Shown: positions 27,885 to 36,817 of the stretch, piece by piece
Position numbering within the stretch: position 1 is the first letter of the stretch
How the letters are laid out: every line of letters starts with the position of its first letter
DNA from: Thermoguttaceae bacterium
Lineage (GTDB): Bacteria > Planctomycetota > Planctomycetia > Pirellulales > Thermoguttaceae
NCBI GenBank assembly: GCA_017937485.1
Contig: JAGBDN010000062.1
Span: 1-42,124 of the forward strand
DNA: 42,124 nucleotides
Direction: 5' to 3'
Made by a program: the position numbers and the translations under genes
Notes under the pieces: model-generated
What the model saw: the letters and a program-made list of their open reading frames with translations, nothing else
The model's database searches: none
What the model was told of the DNA's origin: nothing

Positions 27885-28695
27885 TTGGAACTCCTTAGGG
27901 GTGTTTGCAACGTCGCGCTTTTGTCGGTCGACAACGAAACGCGACGCGGAACCGAGCGATCGGCGCCGCAAAGTTCGGGCGTTCGTCGAATTTTCGCGAA
28001 AATAAGGCGGAAAAGCCGCCCAACGTCGCCGCGAAAGGGCGGGCGAGCGGAAAAGTCGACGTAAACGTTATAGGTTAAAAACGTTCGACGGCGGAGCGTC
28101 GCGCCGTTTTTTCAGCGCGAACGGTCGGCGAGCGTCAAAAAACGAACCGCCGCGCCGTCGGTTGTTCTATATTACGCAAACGCGGCGCCAAAAGTCGCTT
28201 TCTTTTCGTTTGTACGCGAGAAAATCGGAAAAAACGCCGCTTTTTTTGAAAATTTCGCGATTTTGGGGCGTTTTTTTGCTTTGACGGCGTTTTTTAGGCG
28301 AGAAAAAAGAAGTCGGCGGTTAAAAGTCGAGCGGAGCGGCGGTCGTTTCGCGTCATTTTGGCAGGCGGCGGCCTCGAAGGGGCGCGCTTTTTGACTAATT
28401 TGACGAAAAAACGGTCGGAGAAATAGAACGAACGCGCAAAATTGGCAGATTGGGCTGAATAGAAGGATTGGGCGGACAGGGTAAAGGGGCAACGGAGAGC
28501 GGGCCAAAAGTCGAGCGGAAAAGGCGTCGACGCGCAATCCGGCGTCGCGAAGTCAAGTTCGACGTTCTCGCCCTTATTCTTAAGCGGTTAAAATAGGAAA
28601 CGCGAAACAAGAAAAGGGAAGCGCGACGTTTGAAACGGTTTTAAACCGAGTTTCAAACGTCGCGCCAAGGTTAAAGGCGAGGGAACTCGCGTCGA
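27885..28695. other. Intergenic upstream of groES, no gene recognised
   Basis: About 810 bases. The groES promoter should be here, but no convincing -35/-10 pair or CIRCE element was found. An open minus-strand frame at 28172-28537 has a Phe/Arg/Ser-rich translation and no ribosome binding site, so it is not called. The terminator at 28621-28665 ends the DUF1559 gene. Confidence 0.4.
28621..28665 (-). terminator. Terminator of the first DUF1559 gene
   Basis: A perfect 16-bp inverted repeat, GCGCGACGTTTGAAAC and GTTTCAAACGTCGCGC, with a 13-base loop that is itself nearly palindromic. On the minus strand it is followed by a T-rich stretch (TTCCCTTTTCTTGTTT). It lies 30 bases beyond the stop at 28696. 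Confidence 0.75.
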
Positions 28696-29727
28696 TTAGA
28701 AGAGGGCTTCGCCGCCGCCCGCGTTTGCGCCGCCTTGACCGTGTTTGCCGCCGGCTCCGGCGCGGGAGAAGGTCGCTTGATACGCGTGCAGGTTGCAGGT
28801 TTCCGAAACGAAACGGACGCTGCCGTCGGCGAGAGTCGCGTTCATGCCGCCGACGTGGAAGGAGCGCGGCGCGCGGGTGTCTTCATGGTAGGTGAGGCAG
28901 TTGAGCGGAATGTCCATCACATTGCAGTGCGTGAAGATACCGTAACCGTCCGACCAGTGGCCGACCGAAATGAACGGGTTGGCCGAGTCGCTGACTTTCG
29001 TCGCGTTCGGGAGGGTAACGCTCGACAGTTCCATCGCGAGGAAGGTGTGCGAGGTGCCGTCGGTGATCGATTGCATGCCGACGCCGCTGTTAGCCCAAAA
29101 GAGTCCGATGAAGGGGCCGCGTTGCGAATTACGATCCGCTTTAATCGGCGCGTAACCGTCGGTCGAGGTGCGTTCCGGAAGTTCGGCGCCGCCGTTGACG
29201 CAGTAGTCTTTTTGCGTGCCTTTGGCGGCGGTTTGCGGGCAAGACGGGCAACTCAGCGCGGCCGGAGCGTGCGTCCCGGCTTCTTTGTTGGCGACGTCGC
29301 CGCATTCGGTTCCCGAGGAGTGCCCGTAAGCGTTGGCGTGAACGCAGTAGTTCGTGTAGGCGCGCTTCGTGAAGTCGATTTGTTCGTAGAGCGCGTTTTG
29401 TTCCATAAACGGAAGAACGAACGCGGCCCAACCCATCATACCGTGGTAGACGCCGCCCGCTTCGCAACCCATGCCGGTGCCGCGGAGGTCGGTTCCGTTG
29501 GCGCCGTTAAAGAAGGTGTTCCCCGGCGGGAAGCAGTTGTGGGTGTCGTGATAGTTATGCATCGCCAAGCCGATTTGCTTCATGTTGTTCGTGCATTGCA
29601 TACGACGCGCGGCTTCGCGAGCGGCTTGAACCGCCGGAAGAAGCAAACCGATCAAAATACCGATGATCGCGATGACGACGAGAAGCTCGACGAGGGTAAA
29701 ACCGTTTCGGCGCGAGTTAACGCTCAT
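28696..29727 (-). CDS. DUF1559 protein with pilin-like N-terminus (copy A)
   Basis: A 343-aa protein of the planctomycete-specific DUF1559 (SBP_bac_10-like) family. After a short basic leader, the class III prepilin signal and hydrophobic helix [17 protein letters not shown] are followed by [16 protein letters not shown], so the protein should be cleaved after the Gly by a prepilin peptidase and anchored by its helix. The C-terminal HxxxxxxxxxDG motif is present ([17 protein letters not shown]). The middle contains many cysteines (CPSCPQ and others), suggesting disulfides outside the membrane. The ATG at 29727 has AAAGG upstream. It is closely related to the copy at 30443-31504. The function of the family is not established. 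Confidence 0.92.
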   Translation of the reverse strand: MSVNSRRNGFTLVELLVVIAIIGILIGLLLPAVQAAREAARRMQCTNNMKQIGLAMHNYHDTHNCFPPGNTFFNGANGTDLRGTGMGCEAGGVYHGMMGWAAFVLPFMEQNALYEQIDFTKRAYTNYCVHANAYGHSSGTECGDVANKEAGTHAPAALSCPSCPQTAAKGTQKDYCVNGGAELPERTSTDGYAPIKADRNSQRGPFIGLFWANSGVGMQSITDGTSHTFLAMELSSVTLPNATKVSDSANPFISVGHWSDGYGIFTHCNVMDIPLNCLTYHEDTRAPRSFHVGGMNATLADGSVRFVSETCNLHAYQATFSRAGAGGKHGQGGANAGGGEALF

Positions 29728-29914
29728 AAATTGCCTTTGTGAAACTTAAATAGGGGTGAAAATGGAAAATGGTAAAATGTCGGGGCGCGCCGATTGCGAC
29801 GGGCGACGTTCGGACGCGACGCCAAGACCAAACGCGACGCTATTCGAGTCGCGTTCGGAAAAAAGCGGAGAAAACGTCGAGCGGGGGAAAGCGCCGCTCG
29901 ACGTCGCCGTTCGA

Positions 29915-30328
29915 TTATTCGAAATCGATTTTGAAGTTTTTGTCCTTTTTCTTGATTTCGATTTCTTTAACGTCCGAGCCGGTATGACCGTATTTCGCGA
30001 TCATTTCGGCGTATTCTTCCGGAACCGGATTGATTTCGGGATTGTCGTTCCAGTAAATCTTGACTTGGCACGTTCCGGATTTGACGCCTTTTTGCGACGG
30101 AGTGTGAACGGCTTCAAACTTGCCGCCTTCTTGGATATTGCCGAAACTCGAGCGGCTGCCGTCGACCGGGATGAACTCGACGCGGAAACCGGTCGGGATC
30201 GGCTTGCCTTGGTAGGTCGCGACGCCGGAAATCGGGACGAGTTCGTAAGGAGCTTTCGGACCGCAACCGCTAACGGCGACGACGGCGGCGGAAGTCATTA
30301 AAGACGCTAAAAAAACGCGGCGATTCAT
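29915..30328 (-). CDS. Small lipoprotein, carboxypeptidase-regulatory-like
   Basis: A 137-aa exported lipoprotein. The lipobox is AVSGC (Cys22), after a basic start (MNRRVFLASLMTSAAVVA). The mature part begins with ISGVATYQGKPIPTGFRVEFIPVDG, here split as ISGVATYQGKPIP and FRVEFIPVDG, the typical planctomycete transthyretin/carboxypeptidase-regulatory-like beta-sandwich start, and ends with an acidic/basic tail (IEIKKKDKNFKIDF). Such lipoproteins commonly sit next to DUF1559 genes, as here between two of them, suggesting a shared envelope structure. Start at 30328 has an AAAG-type ribosome binding site. Confidence 0.85.
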   Translation of the reverse strand: MNRRVFLASLMTSAAVVAVSGCGPKAPYELVPISGVATYQGKPIPTGFRVEFIPVDGSRSSFGNIQEGGKFEAVHTPSQKGVKSGTCQVKIYWNDNPEINPVPEEYAEMIAKYGHTGSDVKEIEIKKKDKNFKIDFE

Positions 30329-30442
30329 TGGATTCTTTCGTTATTCTATAGGGAGGTGAAGTCAAGTAAAAGACGCGGCGCCCGGCGTTGCGGCTTCGAG
30401 CGTCGCGTCGCGTAAAATTGGGGGGAACGGAACGAGCGCCGA

Positions 30443-31504
30443 TTAGAAGAGCGCTTCGCCGCCGCCCGCTTCGAGGTCTCCGCGACCCGGAAGCGCTCCG
30501 GCGTTGGCGCGGGTGAAGGTCGCGTTATAAACGTTGTTGTTGCAGGTTTCCGAAACGAAACGGACGCTGCCGTCGGCGAGGGTCGCGTTCAAACCGCCGG
30601 CGTGGAAGGCGCGCGGCGTGCGGGTCGTTTCGTGGTAGGTCATGCAGTTCGGCGGAATGTTCATCACGCTGTGGTGCGTAAAGATTCCGTAGCCTTCCGA
30701 CCAGTGGCCGACCAAAATGAACGGGTTCGCGCCTTTGCTTTGTTTCGAGGCGTTCGGGAGGGTAACGCTGGCAAGTTCGAGCGCGAGGAAAGTGTGCGAG
30801 GTGCCGTCGGTGATCGATTGCATGCCGCAACCGCTGTTTTGCCAAAAGAGCCCGAAATACGGCGCGCGGGCGTTTTTCGCGGCTTTAATCGGGGCGTAAG
30901 AGTCGTTAGAGGTGCGTTCCGGGAGTTCGGCGCCGCCGTTGACGCAGTAGTCTTTTTGCGAGCCTTTCAGGCCGGATTGCGGGCAAGACGGGCAAGCGAG
31001 GTAACCCGGGCAGTTCGAACCGGCTTCTTTGTTCGCTTCGTCGCCGCAGGTTCCGCCGCTTTCGTGGCCGTAGTTGCCGAGTTCGACGTAGCTGGCGTAG
31101 GCGCGCTTCGTGAAGTCGACTTGTTCGTAAAGCGCGTTTTGCTCCATAAACGGAAGGACGAACGCGGCCCAGCCCATCATACCGTGGTAGACGCCGCCCG
31201 CTTCGCAACCTTTGCCGGTGCCGCGAAGGTCGGTTCCGTTTTGGCCGTTGAAGAAGGTGTTGCCCGGCGGGAAGCTGTTATGCACGTCGTGATAATTGTG
31301 CATCGCCAAGCCGATTTGCTTCATATTGTTCGTACATTGCATACGACGCGCGGCTTCGCGAGCGGCTTGAACCGCCGGGAGAAGCAAACCGATCAAAATA
31401 CCGATAATCGCGATGACGACGAGAAGTTCGACGAGGGTGAAACCCGCTTTGCGTAAACAACCGCTCCCCCCCGTGTTAACATATCGATAAAAATTGCGAG
31501 CCAT
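30443..31504 (-). CDS. DUF1559 protein with pilin-like N-terminus (copy B)
   Basis: A 353-aa DUF1559 protein closely related to copy A. The leader is longer ([20 protein letters not shown]) before [17 protein letters not shown] and [78 protein letters not shown] and [17 protein letters not shown] are shared nearly word for word with copy A, and base identity in these blocks is high, pointing to recent tandem duplication or gene conversion around the intervening lipoprotein gene. The ATG at 31504 has AAAGG upstream. The leader cysteine is unusual, since it would be removed by prepilin peptidase. Confidence 0.92.
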   Translation of the reverse strand: MARNFYRYVNTGGSGCLRKAGFTLVELLVVIAIIGILIGLLLPAVQAAREAARRMQCTNNMKQIGLAMHNYHDVHNSFPPGNTFFNGQNGTDLRGTGKGCEAGGVYHGMMGWAAFVLPFMEQNALYEQVDFTKRAYASYVELGNYGHESGGTCGDEANKEAGSNCPGYLACPSCPQSGLKGSQKDYCVNGGAELPERTSNDSYAPIKAAKNARAPYFGLFWQNSGCGMQSITDGTSHTFLALELASVTLPNASKQSKGANPFILVGHWSEGYGIFTHHSVMNIPPNCMTYHETTRTPRAFHAGGLNATLADGSVRFVSETCNNNVYNATFTRANAGALPGRGDLEAGGGEALF

Positions 31505-31798
31505 TTTGTAACCTTTCGCTGAAAAATGAACGTGGATAAAATAAAGTTACAAAATTAAGCGCGTATAATCGGCGGCGGAAAACGGAAAAAACGCTAACCG
31601 CCGCCGTCGTTTTTACTAACGGGATTTTACCCGACGCAAAAAGCAAAGTCAAGAATTTTTTCGACAATTTGGCAATTTTTAATAAAATTGTCGAAACAGC
31701 GCGGAATCTAGAAACAGCGACGTAAAAAAACGCCGACTTCGCGCTTAAAACGAGAAATCGACGTTGAAAACGGAAAGCGTCGCGTTAGAACGCAAACG

Positions 31799-32431
31799 TC
31801 ATTCGGTCGGGAGCCCGAGTTTCGCCATTTCGGCGAGGAACGCGTCGTGGTCGACGTAGTGAATCGTTTGGAACCCGAACTCCGCCGCCGCGACGACGTT
31901 CGCTTCGAGGTCGTCGATCAAAAGAATTTCGTTCGGTTGGAGGTCGGGGATTTCCTTGCGCGCTTCGGCGAGGGCGATTTCGTAAATTTCCGGGAACGGT
32001 TTCAGAGCTTTCGCTTCGAAACTGGCGATTTTGTGCGCCGGGAAGTAGCCCCAAAAGCGCGGGAACGCCGTTTCGACGTATTTCCAGTGCATCGGGTTGG
32101 TGTTCGAGAGGACGCCGCGCGGGAAATTCGACTTCGCCAAGCGGCGGACGACCGGGAGCATCGGCTCGTTGACCCAAAAAATGTCGTTGGTCGCGGCGAT
32201 GAAATCTTCGACGTCCGGGGTCGCGTCAAGTTGAGCGCAAACTTCGGCGAAGTACTCGGAGGCGGTAATATCGCCCTTTTCGTAACGGTAATAGCGTTTG
32301 TCGTCGAAAAGGACGTCGCGAATCTCCGCTTCCGGTTTTTCGGTCAGCGCGGCGACTTGATAAAGCATACGTTGAATACTGAAACGAATAAGAACGTTTC
32401 CAAGATCGAAATAAACGAATCGAACGGCCAT
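31799..32431 (-). CDS. HAD-family hydrolase (YihX-like)
   Basis: A cytoplasmic HAD-superfamily phosphatase of 210 aa. Motif I is VYFDLGNVLI, with nucleophile Asp9 and Gly at +2, as in the YihX / epoxide-hydrolase-N-terminal type. Motif II is GVLSNTNPMH (Ser/Thr), motif III is the conserved Lys in ALKPFPEIYEIAL, and motif IV is ILLIDDLEANVVAA. A helical cap lies between motifs I and II. Such enzymes dephosphorylate small phosphorylated metabolites, for example hexose phosphates; the substrate cannot be named. No ribosome binding site is obvious before the ATG at 32431. A strong promoter candidate lies at 32685-32713, giving a leader of about 250 bases. Confidence 0.85.
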   Translation of the reverse strand: MAVRFVYFDLGNVLIRFSIQRMLYQVAALTEKPEAEIRDVLFDDKRYYRYEKGDITASEYFAEVCAQLDATPDVEDFIAATNDIFWVNEPMLPVVRRLAKSNFPRGVLSNTNPMHWKYVETAFPRFWGYFPAHKIASFEAKALKPFPEIYEIALAEARKEIPDLQPNEILLIDDLEANVVAAAEFGFQTIHYVDHDAFLAEMAKLGLPTE

Positions 32432-32677
32432 AGGAATATTAAGCGGGGCAAGATAGGTAAGGCGGGCGGGATAAAATCGCGTCGACGGGGGCGAACCGAG
32501 CGCTTTTTTGCGTCGACGTCGTTATTATACGCGATTTCCTCCGTTTTGGAAATAGCGATTCGGCGTTTTCGCGAAATTTTGTTCCGCTCTGAGGAACGTT
32601 GCGGGGGCGATCAAGAAGACGCGTTGACTTTGCCGATTTTAACGCTGAAGCGTGTTTACGTCGGACGGCGTTTGGAC

Positions 32678-32705
32678 GTCGTATATAATATGTCGTATAT
32701 AATAT
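32678..32705. repeat. Two perfect 14-bp tandem copies
   Basis: GTCGTATATAATAT occurs twice in direct tandem, in an otherwise GC-rich context. The copies make up the -10 and spacer region of the minus-strand promoter for the HAD gene. Confidence 0.9.
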
Positions 32706-32713
32706 ATTGACAA
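32685..32713 (-). promoter_or_regulatory. Sigma-70 promoter for the HAD hydrolase
   Basis: On the minus strand TTGTCA is followed by exactly 17 bases and TATTAT. The -10 is supplied by one of the two tandem 14-bp repeats. Confidence 0.6.
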
Positions 32714-32743
32714 AATCGCCGGAAGAGGTCGCGAACCGCAAAC

Positions 32744-32785
32744 GTAAAAACGGCGCCGCGCCGCGACCGAGGTCGCAAACGCGGC
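32744..32785 (-). terminator. Probable terminator of the CbiX-like gene
   Basis: On the minus strand a GC-rich hairpin (GCGACC/GGTCGC within GCCGCG/CGCGGC) is followed by CGTTTTTACG, 30-70 bases beyond the stop at 32817. Confidence 0.45.
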
Positions 32786-32816
32786 GTCGAGAAAATCGAA
32801 AAAACGGGCGATCGGC

Positions 32817-33782
32817 TTAGAAAAGCGAAGCTTCGCGACCGAGTTCGAAAATCCAAGGCGCGGTTTCCTCGAAGTCGCCGAGCGCGCCCTTCGAGCATTC
32901 GTAATTCAAGCCTTCGAGGGAGTTTTTCGCGCCGTTTTCGCCCTTTTGCAAGCGAGCGACAAAATTTTCGGCCGACGAAGCGACGTAAATCGCGACGATC
33001 AGCGTCTTTTTGCCGTCGCGGTCGTTCGCTTCGACGATCGGCTTGACGTTTTCAGCGAACGTTTGACCGATTCCGCAGAACGCCGCGTCGACGCGATCGA
33101 ACCCGAGTTCCGCCGCCGCTTTAAGCGCGTCTTCGTTGAGCGAGTCGACGAGACCGGCGTAACCTTCGTCGCCGTGGGCGATTACGAGAAGGCGTTCGTT
33201 TTTCGGCTCCTTGGAGATCGACCGCGCTTCGGCGACGACGAAGTTTTTCAGCAGATCGCCGGAGGAGAGCGTCGGCGTCGCGACGGTCGGGATTTTCGAG
33301 CGAACGACTTGAATTCCTTCTTCGGCCAACGCGGCGCGCATTTCGGCGGAGGCGTAAATTCCGAGAATCGACGCGACGTCGAATTGGACGTGACTCGTCG
33401 GGTAAACGAAGACCGGAACGGCGACGACCGCGTCGCAACCCTTTTCTTCAATGCGTTTATAAGCGGACGCAATATCGTTCGGCGCTTTGCTGAATTCCAT
33501 TTGCGCGCCCTCGACGACGGCGAAAACCGGGGACTTTTCGTTCAGCGCTCGAACGCGGTCGACCATTTTGCCGGTGAATTTCGACCAACTCGGCGCCGGA
33601 GAGCCGTGAAAGACGAGAAGAAGCGCCGTTTTTTCGCCGCGCGGGACAAGTTCGACCGCCGGAGTCGCCGCGTCTTCGGCTTTATTCGGGGAATGGGCGG
33701 AAACTTGCGACGCTCCGAGCGTAAGGAAGGAAGCGGCGACGGCGGCGAGGGCGAAAGTAAGGCGAGGCAAAGAAAGTTTCAT
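32817..33782 (-). CDS. Exported CbiX/CbiK-like chelatase-family protein
   Basis: A 321-aa protein with a clear signal peptide (LTFALAAVAASFLTLGASQVSA). The mature part has two halves of the CbiX / sirohydrochlorin chelatase fold. The first has LLLVFHGSPAPSW (His59), a beta strand VFAVVEGAQ, GCDAVVAVPVFVYPTSHVQFDV (His131), matching the two metal-site histidines of the family. The second has LLVIAHGDEGY, then DAAFCGIG and TLIVAIYVASSAENFV, with no equivalent second His. Cytoplasmic family members insert Co, Ni or Fe into tetrapyrroles. An exported version may bind or deliver metal, or act on a periplasmic tetrapyrrole; no other tetrapyrrole gene is in the window. The start is at 33782, with GAAAGG upstream. 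Confidence 0.75.
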   Translation of the reverse strand: MKLSLPRLTFALAAVAASFLTLGASQVSAHSPNKAEDAATPAVELVPRGEKTALLLVFHGSPAPSWSKFTGKMVDRVRALNEKSPVFAVVEGAQMEFSKAPNDIASAYKRIEEKGCDAVVAVPVFVYPTSHVQFDVASILGIYASAEMRAALAEEGIQVVRSKIPTVATPTLSSGDLLKNFVVAEARSISKEPKNERLLVIAHGDEGYAGLVDSLNEDALKAAAELGFDRVDAAFCGIGQTFAENVKPIVEANDRDGKKTLIVAIYVASSAENFVARLQKGENGAKNSLEGLNYECSKGALGDFEETAPWIFELGREASLF

Positions 33783-34018
33783 TGGGTTAACCTTTCAAAA
33801 ACGGCGGTTTCGACGGCGAAAAAAAGTCGATCGGGCGACTTAACGCGCGTCGATAAACCGCTTGGTTGCGATAATGTTAAAATTGTCGGGAGGGGAGCGT
33901 CGCGTCGTTTCCCTTTGGAACGGGCGTCGGCGACGCGACGAAAGTTAAATCGGTCGAAGGCCGGAATGGGGGACTAATAAATGCAGTTGCGTCTAACTTT
34001 TAATGGCGACCAAACCGC

Positions 34019-35089
34019 TTAAAGCGACTCGCTTTCGCTTCCGGCGACCGTCGCGGCGGCGCGCCAAACGTCGAGATCGACAGTGTCGCCGACGAAACGA
34101 ACGGAACCGTCGGCCATCAGCGCGTTAACTCCGCCGGAATGGTAACTTCGCGCCGCGTAAAAGCCGTAATTCATATAACTGCAACTGAATTGCGAGGCGT
34201 TCGGGGCGAGGAAAGCGCCGAAAGTCGAGTAAGCGGGCGACCCGGAAAGCCAAGTTCCGCAGCGCGTCGTTTGCCAAGTCGGGGACGCGATCCCGCGTTG
34301 AATCGAGTCGACTTCCTCCGGCGTTTGGACGGAAAAGTTAGAAAAAGCTTGCATTTTGAGCATAACGCGCTTAATTTCCGTCGAGTTGCGAACTTCGTCG
34401 ACCGTTCCCGAGACCGACGCGCCGGCGCCGGGGCCGATACCCGCTTCCGAGAACATCAGCGTCGCGCTCGTTCCGTCGACGACGGCGGCGAGTTTGCGGT
34501 TCGCGCCGTAATAAAACAGACCGTTCGAGGCGAGTTTGCCGTCGACTTTCGTTCCGATTTTCGCGCAGTCGGAACCGGTGCAAACGACGTAGCTCGACGG
34601 GTAAAGTTCGGCGGTTTCGGCGTTTGCGTTGCCGGCGTCGGTGAAAATTTTGAAGTCGGAAAGAACTTTTGTTCCGGCGAGCGGGTCGCTCGGGCAGGCG
34701 AGGAACGACGCGTTTTCTTGAACGGCTTCGGATAGGTGGTTGAGGATTCCGAGCGTTCCGTGCGAAATCGTTTTGTAAACCGGTTGCGAATAATCGATGA
34801 GGTTGGCGATGTTCGTCGCCTCCATATAGGGGAAGAGGCGCGCTTGAACCGAGTAGACTTCCGCCGAGGAATCGCCGAGCGGCGGGAATGCGTCGGCGTT
34901 GGTTCCGACGTAGTTGTGAACCGCTAACCCGTATTGTTTCAAGTTGTTGGCGCATTGCATTCGACGCGCGGCTTCGCGGGCCGCTTGAACGGCGGGAAGA
35001 AGGAGACCGATTAAAATGCCGATAATCGCGATAACTACCAATAATTCGACGAGAGTAAAACCGTTGCGTTTTTCAAGAGCGTGAAACAT
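34019..35089 (-). CDS. DUF1559 protein with pilin-like N-terminus (copy C)
   Basis: A 356-aa DUF1559 protein. The prepilin-like start ([19 protein letters not shown]) and [16 protein letters not shown] are conserved, as is the C-terminal [16 protein letters not shown] motif, but the middle is only distantly related to copies A and B ([31 protein letters not shown]) and it is not part of that duplication. The ATG at 35089 has AAAGG upstream. It is divergently placed against the 35626-38091 module and shares with it an upstream region that carries two TTAGAT palindromes. Anchored on the outer face of the cytoplasmic membrane or assembled into a pseudopilin-like structure; function unknown. Confidence 0.92.
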   Translation of the reverse strand: MFHALEKRNGFTLVELLVVIAIIGILIGLLLPAVQAAREAARRMQCANNLKQYGLAVHNYVGTNADAFPPLGDSSAEVYSVQARLFPYMEATNIANLIDYSQPVYKTISHGTLGILNHLSEAVQENASFLACPSDPLAGTKVLSDFKIFTDAGNANAETAELYPSSYVVCTGSDCAKIGTKVDGKLASNGLFYYGANRKLAAVVDGTSATLMFSEAGIGPGAGASVSGTVDEVRNSTEIKRVMLKMQAFSNFSVQTPEEVDSIQRGIASPTWQTTRCGTWLSGSPAYSTFGAFLAPNASQFSCSYMNYGFYAARSYHSGGVNALMADGSVRFVGDTVDLDVWRAAATVAGSESESL

Positions 35090-35139
35090 AACGCCTTTTT
35101 CCTTTGGTAAAACGTCGCGGAGAAATCGCCGTCCGGCAA

Positions 35140-35153
35140 TTAGATTAATCTAA
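35140..35153. promoter_or_regulatory. Perfect palindrome TTAGATTAATCTAA
   Basis: A perfect 14-bp palindrome 51 bases upstream of the DUF1559 copy C start, in a GC-rich genome. A closely related site lies at 35405-35420 on the other side of the divergent region. Looks like a dimeric regulator operator. Confidence 0.5.
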
Positions 35154-35257
35154 CTTGCAAACGAAAAAAAAACGATTTGGGCGCGGCCAAGTCGAGGGAA
35201 GTGGATTCGGCGGGCAACTTTGCGAAAGCCGAAAACGATGCGAAAGCGCGGCTGGAG

Positions 35258-35340
35258 CCGAACGGAACCGACGGGGAGAAACGTCGATTCCGTTCGGTCT
35301 AAGAGCGCGAAACAGCCGGTTCGCGCAAAAAGGCGAACCG
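35258..35340. other. Structured segment with alternative hairpins
   Basis: CCGAACGGAA (35258-35267) pairs with TTCCGTTCGG (35288-35297), with an inner CGACG/CGTCG stem. Next to it, GCGCGAA/TTCGCGC (35305-35326) competes with CGGTTCGC/GCGAACCG (35317-35340) because they share 35317-35326. No known RNA family is recognised. Confidence 0.5.
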
Positions 35341-35404
35341 TCGACGAGTTTTGTCGTCAACGAAAGTAAGTTTAAACTAAGAATTCGGTTTGTCAAGCGT
35401 GTTG

Positions 35405-35420
35405 ATTAGATAAATCTAAT
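35405..35420. promoter_or_regulatory. Inverted repeat ATTAGAT-AA-ATCTAAT
   Basis: Seven-base arms around AA, followed by a run of T. It is the partner of the palindrome at 35140 and lies ten bases downstream of a TTGTCA (35390-35395) that could be the -35 of the plus-strand module, so it may overlap that promoter. Confidence 0.5.
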
Positions 35421-35625
35421 TTTTTTTTAAGAACGCCGGCCGACTTCGAAACGACTAAAAAAGGAATTTTTGACGAAAAAAACGGTAACGTTTGGGCGCG
35501 TCGTTTCGTCTTTAACATTGTCGTTCGGCGTTCCGCGACGGAAACGAACGGCTCGACGAGCGCGGTCGGCGTCGGACGGAACCGGCGGGCGGGCTCGAAC
35601 TATTCAACGAAAAGAGGAGAAAAAA

Positions 35626-36756
35626 ATGAAAACGTTTGCGAAGAAATTTTGGCGTTCGTTGAGCTTGGGAGCGATTGCGTTGGCGGCGTCGGTCGCTTCC
35701 TTGGGGGCGGTTAAGGCGCAAGAGTGCCCGTTTGCGGACGATTCGGCGATCTTTTATTATTCGCCGTCGACGATTGCGAACGCCGGTTCGCTCGCCGCGA
35801 TTTGGCAAACCGAGGAGTTTGGCGTTCTTTTCGATAAAGCGGCGAAGAAAATCGACGAAGAACTCGCGGAAAAAATGGCCGAAGCCTCCGACGAAGCCGA
35901 TTTCCCGAAGGAAAAACTCGATTATCTTAAGGACGCGCTGACGAAGGCGCTCGGCGAAGAACCGAACGTTTCGAACCTGATTCAAGCGTACTTCAAACAC
36001 GTCGACGGCGTCGCGTTGGCGTTCGTCGCACCGAAGGACGGCGAAACGAAACCGCAAGCCGCGTCGCTGACGTGGATTTTGAACTTCAATCCGGCCGGGC
36101 TCGATCTTGCGAAACTTTGCGGCGACGACTTGGAAGTTCTGAAAAACGAAGACGGCGTCTATGCGGCGAAGTTGACCGTCAAAAACGACGACGTTTATTT
36201 GGGCGGCGTTAAAATCAAAGATTTGGACAAATACGCCGTCATTTTGGCCGATTCGCAAGCGACGCTCGAAACGAAACTGACGCGCTTCCAAGCGTCGAAC
36301 GCCTTTGTCGTTAAACGACTTAACGACGAAAGCGTTTATTCGGAGCTTCTGCTGAAAACGTCGCTTTTCGAACGCGCCGCGACCGAATTGGCGAAAAATG
36401 AAAAAGACGAAAGAGCGCAAGCGGTCAAAGGTTTCGTCGAGAAGGTTAAGTCGTTGCGCGTTAAGAAGTTGGACGTTGACGGAAAGTTTGCTTTTGCGGT
36501 CGAGCTCGAAGCGGTCGACGCGAAATCGGCGAAGGAATTTAACGACTTGGCCGTCGGCGGCGTCGCGCTGTTGAGCTTGACTTCGGCGAAAAAAGAGCTG
36601 AAAGCGGAGGAAGAATTCGCGCTCGAACTCTTGAAATCGATTGAATTTAAGTGCGAAGAAAACTCCAATTCCGCGTCCGCGACGCTGAAAATCGACCGCG
36701 ACAAAGTAAAAACAATCGCGAAATGGATCGGCGATAAAATTCGCGAAAAAATGTAA
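35626..36756 (+). CDS. Secreted protein of unknown function, 376 aa
   Basis: The ATG at 35626 has AGAGGAGA upstream and starts a signal peptide (KKFWRSLSLGAIALAASVASLGAVKAQE). The frame stays open to 35470 but that part has no support. The mature protein is Lys/Glu/Ala-rich and mostly helical (KAAKKIDEELAEKMAEASDE), with alternating beta stretches (VALAFVAPKDGE, AASLTWILNFNPAG, DKYAVILADSQ). I do not recognise a family; composition and pattern resemble uncharacterised planctomycete periplasmic proteins. It is followed 61 bases later by an ECF sigma factor and then a membrane protein on the same strand, so the three may be one transcription unit. Confidence 0.72.
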   Translation: MKTFAKKFWRSLSLGAIALAASVASLGAVKAQECPFADDSAIFYYSPSTIANAGSLAAIWQTEEFGVLFDKAAKKIDEELAEKMAEASDEADFPKEKLDYLKDALTKALGEEPNVSNLIQAYFKHVDGVALAFVAPKDGETKPQAASLTWILNFNPAGLDLAKLCGDDLEVLKNEDGVYAAKLTVKNDDVYLGGVKIKDLDKYAVILADSQATLETKLTRFQASNAFVVKRLNDESVYSELLLKTSLFERAATELAKNEKDERAQAVKGFVEKVKSLRVKKLDVDGKFAFAVELEAVDAKSAKEFNDLAVGGVALLSLTSAKKELKAEEEFALELLKSIEFKCEENSNSASATLKIDRDKVKTIAKWIGDKIREKM

Positions 36757-36817
36757 TCGCGCTTTCGGCAAAAGTAAAACGTTGATTCAACCCGTTTATT
36801 AACAACGTTTGGAAGCA

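Larger units (their letters stand above)
32432..32816. other. Intergenic with promoter, repeats and terminator
   Basis: About 385 bases between the HAD gene and the CbiX-like gene, both on the minus strand. It holds the tandem-repeat promoter at 32678-32713 and a probable terminator at 32744-32785. I see no gene. Confidence 0.5.

Noticed and set aside
27885..28100. CIRCE/HrcA operator for groESL
   Set aside because: No TTAGCACTC-N9-GAGTGCTAA-like repeat could be found.
28172..28537. A 121-residue minus-strand open frame upstream of groES
   Set aside because: Phe/Arg/Ser-rich low-complexity translation, no ribosome binding site.
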